6,290 nt of DNA from JBIOWF01 sp044868295. GTDB lineage: Bacteria > Actinomycetota > Actinomycetes > Streptosporangiales > Streptosporangiaceae. The stretch spans positions 1-6,290 of the forward strand of contig JBIOWF010000186.1 of NCBI GenBank assembly GCA_044868295.1, in the 5' to 3' direction. Made by a program: the position numbers and the translations under genes. Shown here in pieces: positions 1-5,821 of this stretch. Within the stretch, counting starts at the first letter, position 1, and the number at the start of each line of letters is the position of its first letter. The notes under the pieces were generated by a model. The model was not told the origin of the DNA. It saw only the letters and a program-made list of their open reading frames with translations, and made no database searches.

Positions 1-25
1 GTCCCGGCCACGTGACCACATCTCG

Positions 26-172
26 TCAGGGCGTACGCAGCTCCAGGTATTCGATGAAACCCGGCGCCATCCCCGCGCGTTCGGCGAGTTGCTCGCGGGT
101 GAGGCCGAGCCTGTTGCGGTGATAGGCGATGCGGCGGCTCAGGTCGCCGGGTGAGATCGCTCGGTCGGGCAT
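26..172 (-). CDS. Short XRE-type helix-turn-helix protein, probably truncated
   Basis: This 48-residue ORF begins MPDRAISPGDLSRRIAYHRN and ends LELRTP. Residues about 10-43 form an XRE-like DNA-binding fold: helix 1 around DLSRRIAYHRNRLGL, then the helix-turn-helix TREQLAERAG-MAPGFIEYLE. The start is convincing. A perfect AAGGAGG lies six bases upstream, and the ATG shares its A with the TGA stop of the GH65 gene (TGATG), so translation is probably coupled. In actinobacteria this kind of N-terminus usually continues into a longer protein, often an HTH joined to a pyridoxamine 5'-phosphate oxidase-like domain (family knowledge, from memory). Here a TGA follows straight after the recognition helix and the fifth helix of the fold is missing. 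It may therefore be a broken regulator, or a mini-DNA-binding protein. Only 25 bases follow before the window ends, so the downstream remainder cannot be judged. Confidence 0.72.
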   Translation of the reverse strand: MPDRAISPGDLSRRIAYHRNRLGLTREQLAERAGMAPGFIEYLELRTP

Positions 173-2544
173 CAGTGTCCTCCTTGGTCGCGGACGAGCG
201 AAAAGCCGTGGCCACAGCCGCGCCCGAGCGTGATGGAGTGGCCTCGTACGGTGATGCTCAGGAGCTCCGGTCCGTCGTCGGCGCGAGCGATTCGCAGCGT
301 GTCATGGTCGACATCGATGGAGAGGGACGCGCCGTGGACGCGGATCGGCAGCGACAGCGCGGCGAGCCGGTCGGGCAGGAGCGGGTTCAGGCCCAGGCCG
401 CCGCGACGGACCTCCAGGCCGAGGTAGCAGCGCTGGACCAGGTCGAGGGTGCCGGCCATCGCGCCCAAGTGGACGCCCTCGGCAGTGGTGCCACCTTGGA
501 CGTCCCGCAGGTCGCTGCCCAGCGCCTCGGTGAAGAATCGCCATGATCCGGAGCGGTCCGACCGGGACAGCACCCAGGCGTGCACGACGGAGCTCAGCGT
601 GGAGCCGTGGCAGGTCCGCTCAAGGTAGTAGTGGACGGTGCGCTGGATCATGTCCGGTTTCGGCGAGTAACCGAGACGGCCGAGAATCTCCTCGAGTTCC
701 TCCGCGGTGAGCAAGTAGAACAGCATCAGCACATCGGCTTGCTTGGACGCCTGGTATCGGTTGGGGCTGTCGCCTTCGGACTCCAGTGCTCTGTCGAGCC
801 GGCGAACGCCGCGATAGCGGGCCCAGTCCAGTTCGGGCAGGTCGGCGTAGCCGGTGAACTGGCTGATCACTCCGTCGTGGAAGTCGACCCGCATACGGCG
901 GGTGATCTCTTCCCAGCCCTCGAGCTCCTCCTCGGTGAGCGCCAGCCGTACGGTCAGCTCCCGGCGTTCGCGCCGGGGGAGGAGTCGAAGCGTCTCGCTC
1001 GCGCGAAGCAGCAGCCAGACGACCATGATGTTGGTGTACGCGTTGTTGTCCAGGCCGGGGGTGGTCGCTCCGGGGCAGGCCTCGTGGTATTCGTCCGGAC
1101 CCATGACGCCGCGGATCTCGTACCGCTCGGACGTGGATTCGAATGTTGCCAGCGCGGCGAAGAAGCGGGCAATTTCGATCAACAACTCGGCGCCGATGTC
1201 CGCGAGGAAACCCACATCGCCGGTGGCCGCGTAGTGCTGCCAGACGTTGTAGGCGATCGCCAGACCAACGTGCCGCTGCAGCCGGGAATTGTCGGGCAGC
1301 CAGTGCCCTGAGCGCGGATTGAGGTGGAGCAGCGGAGTCTTCTCCTGCCCATCGCTGCCGCTCTGCCAGGGAAACACGGCACCGGGCAGGCCGAGGGAAC
1401 TCGCGGCGGCCCGTGCCTCCGGCAGTCGCCGGTGGCGGTAGCGCAGCAAGGCTCGGGAGATCTCGGGAAACCGCACGTTCAGCCAGGGAAGGACGAACAG
1501 TTCGTCCCAGAACACGTGTCCCCGGTACGCCTCGCCGTGGAGCCCGCGTGCCGGCACGCCGACGTCGAGGTCGGCGGTGTGCGGAGAAAGGGTCTGCAGT
1601 AGATGAAAGGTGTGCAGGCGGATGTTCTGCGACCCCTTCGGATCGGCCACGTCGAGCCGAGCGCGCTCCCAAAGGCGATCCCACGCGAGCCGATGGCGCA
1701 AAAGCAGGGCGTCGAAGCCAGGCGCCAGCCGTACCCACCTGAGCGCGGCGGAGCGCGCGTCGGCGATCGCATGATCACGGGAGGTCGCCAGCGCGACGAT
1801 CTTGGTGATCGTCGCGGGACGGCCTTCCCGAAGGTGCAGGGTGTGCTCCTCGGAGATCCACCCGGCCTCCTGGTTGAGCTCGCCCCATCCCTCCCCGGAT
1901 TCCGCCCTGGCGGCCAGCGCGATCGTGATCTCTGAGGAACGAGTCCTCGCGCGGAGCCACGTGATGTCCCCGTCCTGTCCGGTGGCGTGATCGGTCAGGT
2001 GGTCGCCGCGCAGGTCGCGGTAGCGGGCGACGCCTCGATTCGTCACCCTGCCATCGAGCGCGGAAACCACGCGAAGCGGTCCCGACCAGTTCTCGGCCGT
2101 GAACGTCGTCTGCAGGGCGGCCAGGTGAGGATCGGCCATGGAGACCAGGCGACGCTGGCTGACCAAGGTGACGCGGCCGTGCTCGTCGCGAAATCGGAAC
2201 CTTCGATGGAGCACCCCCCGCCGCATGTCGAGCTCCTGCCGATAATCGAGCAGCTCCGTCTCGTCCGCCGAGAACCAGCCGGATTCCGGCGTGGCGAATG
2301 CCAGCGGCAGCCAGTCCGGCAGGTTGACGAGCTCTTCGTTGGTTATGGCCAGGCCGGCGACCGTGGTGGTCAACCGGTTGTAACAGCCCGCGACGTAGGT
2401 GCCGGGATAGTGCACGCCTTGGGCCCCGGCCTCTGGGGCCGCGCCTCGCGTGGCGAAGTAGCCGTTGCCCAACGTGCACAAAGCCTCGCGCACCCCCTCC
2501 TCGGCCGGGTCGAAACCCTCGTAGACAAGTGCCCAGGGGTTCAC
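172..2544 (-). CDS. GH65 disaccharide phosphorylase-type enzyme (trehalose/kojibiose/maltose phosphorylase family)
   Basis: This 790-residue cytoplasmic protein is of normal length for GH65. The N-terminal beta-sandwich carries the family signature LGNGYFATRGA (about 25-35). The (alpha/alpha)6 barrel holds RGHVFWDELF (341-350) and GPDEYHE (482-488), whose Glu485 is the expected general acid. It also has ASKQADVLML with Lys601 (599-608), HGSTLSSVVHAW (646-657) and GGTTAEGVHLGAMAGT (684-699), the region expected to bind phosphate. No signal peptide is present. Family members phosphorolyse alpha-linked glucose disaccharides with inversion, giving beta-glucose 1-phosphate and a sugar acceptor. 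The exact substrate cannot be read from these motifs, and a hydrolase is possible. The GTG start overlaps the TGA of the HAD gene by four bases (GTGA), and homology begins directly with NPWALVYEGFDP. The reading frame stays open well upstream of this start, but that part is only the shadow of the HAD gene. Confidence 0.93.
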   Translation of the reverse strand: MNPWALVYEGFDPAEEGVREALCTLGNGYFATRGAAPEAGAQGVHYPGTYVAGCYNRLTTTVAGLAITNEELVNLPDWLPLAFATPESGWFSADETELLDYRQELDMRRGVLHRRFRFRDEHGRVTLVSQRRLVSMADPHLAALQTTFTAENWSGPLRVVSALDGRVTNRGVARYRDLRGDHLTDHATGQDGDITWLRARTRSSEITIALAARAESGEGWGELNQEAGWISEEHTLHLREGRPATITKIVALATSRDHAIADARSAALRWVRLAPGFDALLLRHRLAWDRLWERARLDVADPKGSQNIRLHTFHLLQTLSPHTADLDVGVPARGLHGEAYRGHVFWDELFVLPWLNVRFPEISRALLRYRHRRLPEARAAASSLGLPGAVFPWQSGSDGQEKTPLLHLNPRSGHWLPDNSRLQRHVGLAIAYNVWQHYAATGDVGFLADIGAELLIEIARFFAALATFESTSERYEIRGVMGPDEYHEACPGATTPGLDNNAYTNIMVVWLLLRASETLRLLPRRERRELTVRLALTEEELEGWEEITRRMRVDFHDGVISQFTGYADLPELDWARYRGVRRLDRALESEGDSPNRYQASKQADVLMLFYLLTAEELEEILGRLGYSPKPDMIQRTVHYYLERTCHGSTLSSVVHAWVLSRSDRSGSWRFFTEALGSDLRDVQGGTTAEGVHLGAMAGTLDLVQRCYLGLEVRRGGLGLNPLLPDRLAALSLPIRVHGASLSIDVDHDTLRIARADDGPELLSITVRGHSITLGRGCGHGFSLVRDQGGH

Positions 2545-3305
2545 CTGGCACCGACAGGAACTCGCCCGGCGATCGCCAGTTCGTCGAGGTCGGTGACGAC
2601 GAAATCGGCTCCATGCGCTGTGAGGGCGGCAGCCTGACCTGTGTGGTCGACCGCGATGACGAGCCCGAACCGGCCTCTTCGTCCCGCCTCGACCCCGGGC
2701 AGGGCATCCTCGACGATCGCGGTCTTGCCCGGAGGAACGGCGAGGCGCTGGGCCGCTTCCAGGAAGAGCGCCGGATCCGGCTTGCCGGGGAGACCGAGCC
2801 GAGCGGCGTCGTTGCCGTCCACAAGAACGTCGAAGAGGCGGGCCACGCCGGCCGCCGTCACCACCTTCCGGCAGTGCCGGCTGGCGGACACCACGCCTGT
2901 ACGGCACCCGCGATGCCGCAACTCGTGCAGCAATGCCACGGTTGACGGGAAGGCGGCCACGCCGTACCGCTCCACCTGCTCGACGAACAGCTGATCTTTG
3001 GCCAGGCCCAGGCCGTGGACGGTCGGCGCGCCAGGAGCGTCGGACGGCCATCCCTCCGGCAGCGTGATTCCCCGAGAGGCGAGGAAGGTGCGCACTCCGT
3101 CCAGCCGCGGCCGGCCGTCGATGTAAGGGAGATAGTCGTCTCGGATGTCGAACGGCCTGAAGCGGTCTTGCGGCTCCAGGCGGCTCTTCATGAAGGAGTC
3201 GAACACGTGCTTCCAGGCGGCCGCATGCACTCTCGCGGTATCGGTGACGACACCATCGGTGTCGAAGATGACAGCGTTGATCCTGGTCAGGTCTATGGTG
3301 GCCAT
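2541..3305 (-). CDS. HAD-superfamily beta-phosphoglucomutase-like enzyme
   Basis: This 254-residue cytoplasmic protein begins MATIDLTRINAVIFDTDGVV. All four HAD motifs are present: motif I DTDGV with nucleophile Asp15 and acid/base Asp17, motif II VVSAS with Ser140, motif III GKPDP with Lys175, and motif IV VEDALPG with Glu199/Asp200. The helical cap lies between about residues 25 and 100. This is the layout of the beta-phosphoglucomutase family, which converts beta-glucose 1-phosphate to glucose 6-phosphate, exactly the product expected from the overlapping GH65 gene downstream. A sugar-phosphate phosphatase remains possible. I chose ATG at 3305 because homology begins there, AGGGGG lies five bases upstream, and the candidate promoter lies just beyond; a longer in-frame start at 3374 would put that promoter inside the gene. 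In M. tuberculosis OtsB1 (Rv2006) a similar HAD segment is fused to an OtsB domain and GH65. Here HAD and GH65 are separate and no OtsB domain is present. Confidence 0.92.
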   Translation of the reverse strand: MATIDLTRINAVIFDTDGVVTDTARVHAAAWKHVFDSFMKSRLEPQDRFRPFDIRDDYLPYIDGRPRLDGVRTFLASRGITLPEGWPSDAPGAPTVHGLGLAKDQLFVEQVERYGVAAFPSTVALLHELRHRGCRTGVVSASRHCRKVVTAAGVARLFDVLVDGNDAARLGLPGKPDPALFLEAAQRLAVPPGKTAIVEDALPGVEAGRRGRFGLVIAVDHTGQAAALTAHGADFVVTDLDELAIAGRVPVGAR

Positions 3306-3346
3306 GGACACCCCCTCACAGTGAGCGTACGCAGCCGCAGAAAGCC

Positions 3347-3374
3347 ACTCTAGGACGACGCCACGTCCTGTCAC
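3347..3374 (-). promoter_or_regulatory. Candidate housekeeping-type promoter of the HAD-GH65-HTH operon
   Basis: On the minus strand GTGACA (3374-3369) is followed after 16 bases by TAGAGT (3352-3347). This fits the actinobacterial primary-sigma consensus TTGAC(A) / TAGRRT, with one mismatch in the -35 and TAGAGT matching the -10. Transcription would start near 3340, giving an untranslated leader of about 35 bases before the ATG at 3305. The leader contains the hyphenated palindrome CTCACAGTGAG (3315-3325, plus strand), which touches the ribosome binding site, and the adjoining GCGTACGC (3325-3332). These could be an operator but are short. The promoter call is from pattern alone. Confidence 0.55.
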
Positions 3375-3433
3375 CAGCGGAAACTCTTACACCGCTCTGT
3401 GGACGCAACGGCGGGCGCTTTCCGGACAAAGCA

Positions 3434-3608
3434 TCAAGACGCGATGATCTGATCGTGCCGGGCACCATGGAAGTCGGCCACGACAAGCGCCCCTGCTCCA
3501 CGGGCCCTGGCACGGTCTGGAGACCACCGCCCAGCGCAGTGCCTGCTCGCTGGCCGGTGATCCGTCATATCCGACCAGGACGGAACGCGTTTGGTCATGT
3601 TCGCTCAT
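3434..3608 (-). pseudogene. Universal stress protein fragment, N-terminal part, frameshifted
   Basis: The ATG at 3608 follows GAAGAGG at good spacing and starts MSEHDQTRSVLVGYDGSPAS, then EQALRWAV. This is the typical first strand, GYDGS loop and first helix of a Usp domain. Between about 3527 and 3517 the useful frame changes: the next frame reads DRARARGAGALVVADFHGA (from 3517), which looks like the rest of helix 1 and strand 2, and stops at TGA 3434-3436. Without the shift, the original frame runs unlike a Usp to a TAA at 3387-3389, giving only 73 residues. A normal Usp domain has about 140 residues, so at least the last two thirds is missing. The gene lies 70 bases downstream of the CBS remnant on the same strand, as if both were once co-transcribed. 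The N-terminal call is firm. The exact frameshift position, and whether a 73-residue protein is still made, are uncertain. Confidence 0.75.
3480..3495 (+). repeat. 16-bp direct repeat, copy 1
   Basis: ACGACAAGCGCCCCTG occurs here, inside the minus-strand universal stress protein fragment, and again at 4304-4319 at the 3' end of the plus-strand fragment, in the same orientation. Similarity stops abruptly on both sides. It may mark a recombination junction or be chance in GC-rich coding DNA. Confidence 0.6.
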
Positions 3609-3678
3609 CGCCACCTCTTCGGAGCCATATCCGGCTTGAGTAGCCCTGTAGCCCGCACTGACAGAAGAACGGGTACTT

Positions 3679-3888
3679 CTACGTCGTCCACGTCTCCAGA
3701 GCGAGCAGGTCGCGCATCGACACCATGCCGACCATGCGCCCGTCCTGTTCCACGGGAAGGTGGCGGATGCCCTCGTCCAGCATTCGGCGGGCAACGTCAC
3801 GTGAGTCCTCATCGAGGCCCGCAGTCTTCACTTCGGTTGAGGCGCATGCGGCGGCGCCCACCGAGGCCAGGTCGGTGAATCGGGCCAT
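3679..3888 (-). pseudogene. CBS-domain protein remnant, N-terminus missing
   Basis: The reading frame ends LETWTT followed by TAG. From an ATG at 3888 it encodes 69 residues. Residues about 19-63 form one good CBS half: STEVKTAGLDEDSRDVARRM, then LDEGIRHLPVEQDGRMVGMV and SMRDLLALE. CBS domains normally act in pairs that bind adenine nucleotides. Here the preceding partner is absent: the stretch MARFTDLASVGAAACA is at best the linker before the second CBS. The ATG has only a weak GGTGGCGG upstream. The frame stays open to 4020, but that part is antisense to the plus-strand universal stress protein fragment and does not look like CBS. I therefore read it as a 5'-truncated gene. An intact small single-CBS protein cannot be excluded. 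Confidence 0.65.
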
Positions 3889-3918
3889 TGCCGCCACCAA
3901 ATGCCGCGAAAGCCGATC

Positions 3919-4320
3919 ATGTACGGCGGACAGGCGTACGAGCGCGCGAGCGACGATGTGATTCGCATGGAAGGCGAACGCCTGCTGGACGAAGCGGCTG
4001 GGCTGGCTACGGAGTTCCACGGAAAGGTCGATGTGAGCACGGAGCTGCTCGCTCTACGGTGACATCGCCGAGGTACTTCGCGCGCAGTCAGAGAGGGCCG
4101 CGGAGATCGTGCTGGGCAGCCGTGGGTTGGGAGGATTCGCCGGACTCCTGCTGGGCTCGGTGGGGTTGCGCCTCGCCGGTCACGCGGCCGGCCGGTGATC
4201 ATCGTGCGTGGTGCCGCCGCCATGGTGCACGGCGAGATCGTCGCCGGTGTGGACACCGTGGAAGCGGCACAGCCGGTGCTCGAATATGCCTTCGAGCAGG
4301 CGAACGACAAGCGCCCCTGA
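3919..4320 (+). pseudogene. Universal stress protein fragment, middle part, two frameshifts
   Basis: Three pieces on the plus strand join into one Usp-like sequence. From 3919 frame A reads MYGGQAYERASDDVIRMEGE, then RLLDEAAGLATEF and VDVSTELL, and hits TGA at 4060-4062. Frame B from 4055 reads YGDIAEVLRAQSERAAEIVL, then the classic Usp motif GSRGLGGFAGLLLGSV and GLRLAGHAAG, and hits TGA at 4196-4198. Restoring one missing C in the run near 4190-4193 returns to frame A: VIIVRGAAAMVHGEIVAGVD and EAAQPVLEYAFEQA, ending at TGA 4318-4320. This is the end of Usp domain 1 followed by the start of domain 2, as in tandem-Usp proteins of actinobacteria. The first ~50 residues and most of domain 2 are missing. 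The opening overlaps the antisense extension of the CBS remnant. No start codon with a ribosome binding site is visible. Dead gene, high confidence. Confidence 0.82.
4304..4319 (+). repeat. 16-bp direct repeat, copy 2
   Basis: This is a second copy of ACGACAAGCGCCCCTG, identical to 3480-3495. It covers the last codons before the premature TGA of the plus-strand universal stress protein fragment, i.e. the point where that fragment's homology ends. Confidence 0.6.
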
Positions 4321-4321
4321 A

Positions 4322-4335
4322 GCCCGGATCCGGGC
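4322..4335. terminator. GC-rich perfect palindrome between convergent gene remnants
   Basis: GCCCGGATCCGGGC is a perfect 14-bp palindrome, and an overlapping CCGGGCCCGG follows at 4330-4339. It sits between the stop of the plus-strand universal stress protein fragment (4320) and the stop of the minus-strand regulator remnant (4341). A hairpin shared by convergent genes is plausible, but there is no loop spacing and no T-tract, so a terminator role is weakly supported. Confidence 0.3.
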
Positions 4336-4340
4336 CCGGC

Positions 4341-5307
4341 TCATCCGGGCCGGTAGCAGCAGCGCAGGCCCGTCTGCACACAGGCGCGCAGTTCGTCGCC
4401 CATGACCTGATCGGCCTCGGTGATACGGGCCAAGGCCCGCCGGATGGCCTTTCCCACGGCGATCCTGGCCCGCTCCTCGTTGCCGGCGAACTGGCGTTGG
4501 CGCCCGCCCAGGCCGGTGGCGGCAGCGAGCTCGGCGATCAACCAATCACGTTCGGCGCGTACCGCATCGGCCCGCTCCAACTCCTTCGTCGCCTCCAGCT
4601 CATCGATTCGCATGTCCAGTTCCGAAAGCCGCTGCTTGTACTCGCGCTTGGCCACCTCGTCCAGGACCGGCTGCGCGGACAGGGCGGCACCGGGTGCCTT
4701 CGCCGTACCGGAGAGTCCGGCCCCGGCGGCGAGTTCGGAGGCGGGTATCTCGCATCCGGGGTTGGCCAGCAGCATCGCCAGGTGAGCCATCCCCACGCTG
4801 TGCGCGCCGAGTACGGCCCGCTCGCCCAACTCGACGCGCCATTGTCGGCCACGGAGGAGGCGACACGCAGTGGTGGGCCAGGCTCAGCGCCTCCACCAGA
4901 GCCACCGCGTTGCCCGCTTGCCGAGCCTCCGCCACCATGGCCAGGATCGCGGCATTACCGCCGGTGTGATAGTCCTCTTCGGCGGCCAGCCTGACCCGCA
5001 GTCGCAGCGCCAGGAGAGACTGCGGGTGCACCATCGACAAGGCGCGCCCCTGACGCGCGCGCACCATGGCGGCGTCCGCGATCGTGCGGTGCTCGTGCAC
5101 CCACAGCCCACCGAGGCCCAGCGCCGCGCGCGCCAACCCACGCGGATCCCCTCGGCACTCCGCTTCGTGGTAGGCCGCCTCGAACCACTTCCGGCCGACT
5201 CGCAGGCTGCCATCGACGAACAGTGCGTGCTCCCCTTTCAGGAGAGAGTCCTCGATGTCGTCCTCTCCCATGGCCGGGCTCACTTCCAGCCCTTGCGCCC
5301 TTCGCAC
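4341..5307 (-). pseudogene. Large actinobacterial regulator-like / helical-repeat protein with the middle deleted
   Basis: Two parts of what looks like one protein lie in different frames. The N-terminal part, from a GTG at 5307 with AGGAGG upstream, gives about 148 residues. They include GEHALFVDGSLRVGRKWFEA, GLARAALGLGGLWVHEHRT and LALRLRVRLAAEEDY, ending VALVEALSLAHHCV. It is TPR-like alpha-helical sequence. Near 4855-4866 the frame switches to GRQWRVELGERAVLGAHSVG, then MAHLAMLLANPG and a long charged coiled coil (AKREYKQRLSELDMRIDELE). It then reads RDWLIAELAAATGLGGRQRQ and ends in a wHTH-like tail, ARIAVGKAIRRALARI and VQTGLRCCYRP, stop at 4341. From memory, actinobacterial proteins ending in this module (ERAR..V...I...I....P.L..HL..S..TG..C.Y.P) are several hundred residues longer, so most of the middle appears to have been lost. 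Homology assignment is from pattern recognition; the function is probably regulatory but unproven. Confidence 0.72.
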
Positions 5308-5648
5308 AGTCCTCCTCTCGCGGCAGCCGGTACCACCGCCTTCCCTAAGCGCTGCAAGCCGCGAGGGCTTTCAGGCCCCCGCTCGCCTTCCCCCGCGCTG
5401 CACCATCTCTGCGTACGGCCCCAGAACTCGAGTCCAACCCTGGGAGCCGTCGATTGCGCATCTCTTGACTATCGCTTGTGGACGAATCGCAACTGCTCCT
5501 GTGGATGCTTCGATGTATCTCCGCCTCCGCCTGCACGTACATAGGTTCCTGTGAGCCGCGACCGGGCCGTCGAAGTGGAACGCGTTGGGACAGCCGAATG
5601 GAACTTTCTGGAACGCCGAATAGGTGGACGCCTCGTTCAAGGAGGTCT
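5308..5648. other. Non-coding stretch upstream of the regulator remnant
   Basis: I see no convincing gene in these 341 bases. Open frames on both strands give low-complexity Arg/Pro/Ser-rich translations without recognisable motifs. The left end holds the AGGAGG of the minus-strand regulator remnant (5311-5316) and a small hairpin AAGCC-GCGAG-GGCTT (5356-5370). The composition is slightly less GC-rich around 5440-5640. Promoters for the two divergent units are expected here, but I could not find a clear -35/-10 pair. A TTGACT lies on the plus strand near 5467, without a fitting -10. Confidence 0.5.
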
Positions 5649-5717
5649 ATGCAGAAGCCGCCGCAACCCGCGGCGGAGCGGACATGGCAGCGGATGGGTG
5701 CCCGTCTGGAGCATTGA
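5649..5717 (+). CDS. Possible 22-residue leader ORF with a very strong ribosome binding site
   Basis: AAGGAGGT (5639-5646) is an eight-base match to the anti-Shine-Dalgarno. It is followed after a short spacer by ATG and a 22-codon frame, MQKPPQPAAERTWQRMGARL plus EH, ending at TGA 5715-5717. The peptide is basic, with two Trp-free ends and one central Trp, and has no run of one amino acid that would suggest a classic attenuator. It lies 104 bases upstream of the secreted-peptide gene on the same strand, so it could be a leader peptide. The spacer between GGAGG and ATG is only three bases, which is tight. It could also be a remnant start of a lost gene, or chance. Confidence 0.3.
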   Translation: MQKPPQPAAERTWQRMGARLEH

Positions 5718-5776
5718 TCTGGATACTCGCCGGGCTCTTACCGGGTGTCCGCGAGTACCCACCGAACTCGGCGATG

Positions 5777-5792
5777 TCCGTATCGATACGGA
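5777..5792. promoter_or_regulatory. Perfect 16-bp palindrome, likely operator
   Basis: TCCGTATCGATACGGA is a perfect inverted repeat with no central spacer. It ends 29 bases before the ATG of the secreted-peptide gene, upstream of its ribosome binding site. Position, AT-rich core (TATCGATA) and perfect symmetry suggest a binding site for a dimeric repressor or activator of that gene (LacI- or TetR-like operators often look like this). As RNA it would have no loop, which argues against a terminator. The regulator is unknown. Confidence 0.55.
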
Positions 5793-5821
5793 ACACCAAC
5801 GCACACAACAGAGAGGTTTCG

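Noticed and set aside
1987..2637. 216-codon plus-strand open frame opposite the GH65 and HAD genes
   Set aside because: It is a mirror frame of high-GC coding DNA: it has no recognisable motif and lies fully antisense to two firmly identified genes. The same applies to the plus frames at 151-546, 580-1311 and 1603-1935.
2545..3051. Upstream extension of the GH65 reading frame to 959 residues
   Set aside because: This part is antisense-like Arg/Pro-rich sequence in a second frame of the well-supported HAD gene. GH65 homology starts at NPWALVYEG, and GTG 2544 overlaps the HAD stop in the usual way.
3306..3374. Longer HAD start at 3374 adding 23 residues
   Set aside because: The added residues are not HAD-like and would include the promoter -10 element. 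ATG 3305 has a ribosome binding site and fits the family N-terminus.
3889..4020. N-terminal extension of the CBS frame to a start at 4020
   Set aside because: It is antisense to clear universal stress protein sequence and does not resemble CBS.
3888..4994. 368-codon plus-strand open frame
   Set aside because: It runs through the universal stress protein fragment in the wrong frame for most of its length and continues antisense to the regulator remnant. The translation is low-complexity Arg/Gly/Pro sequence.
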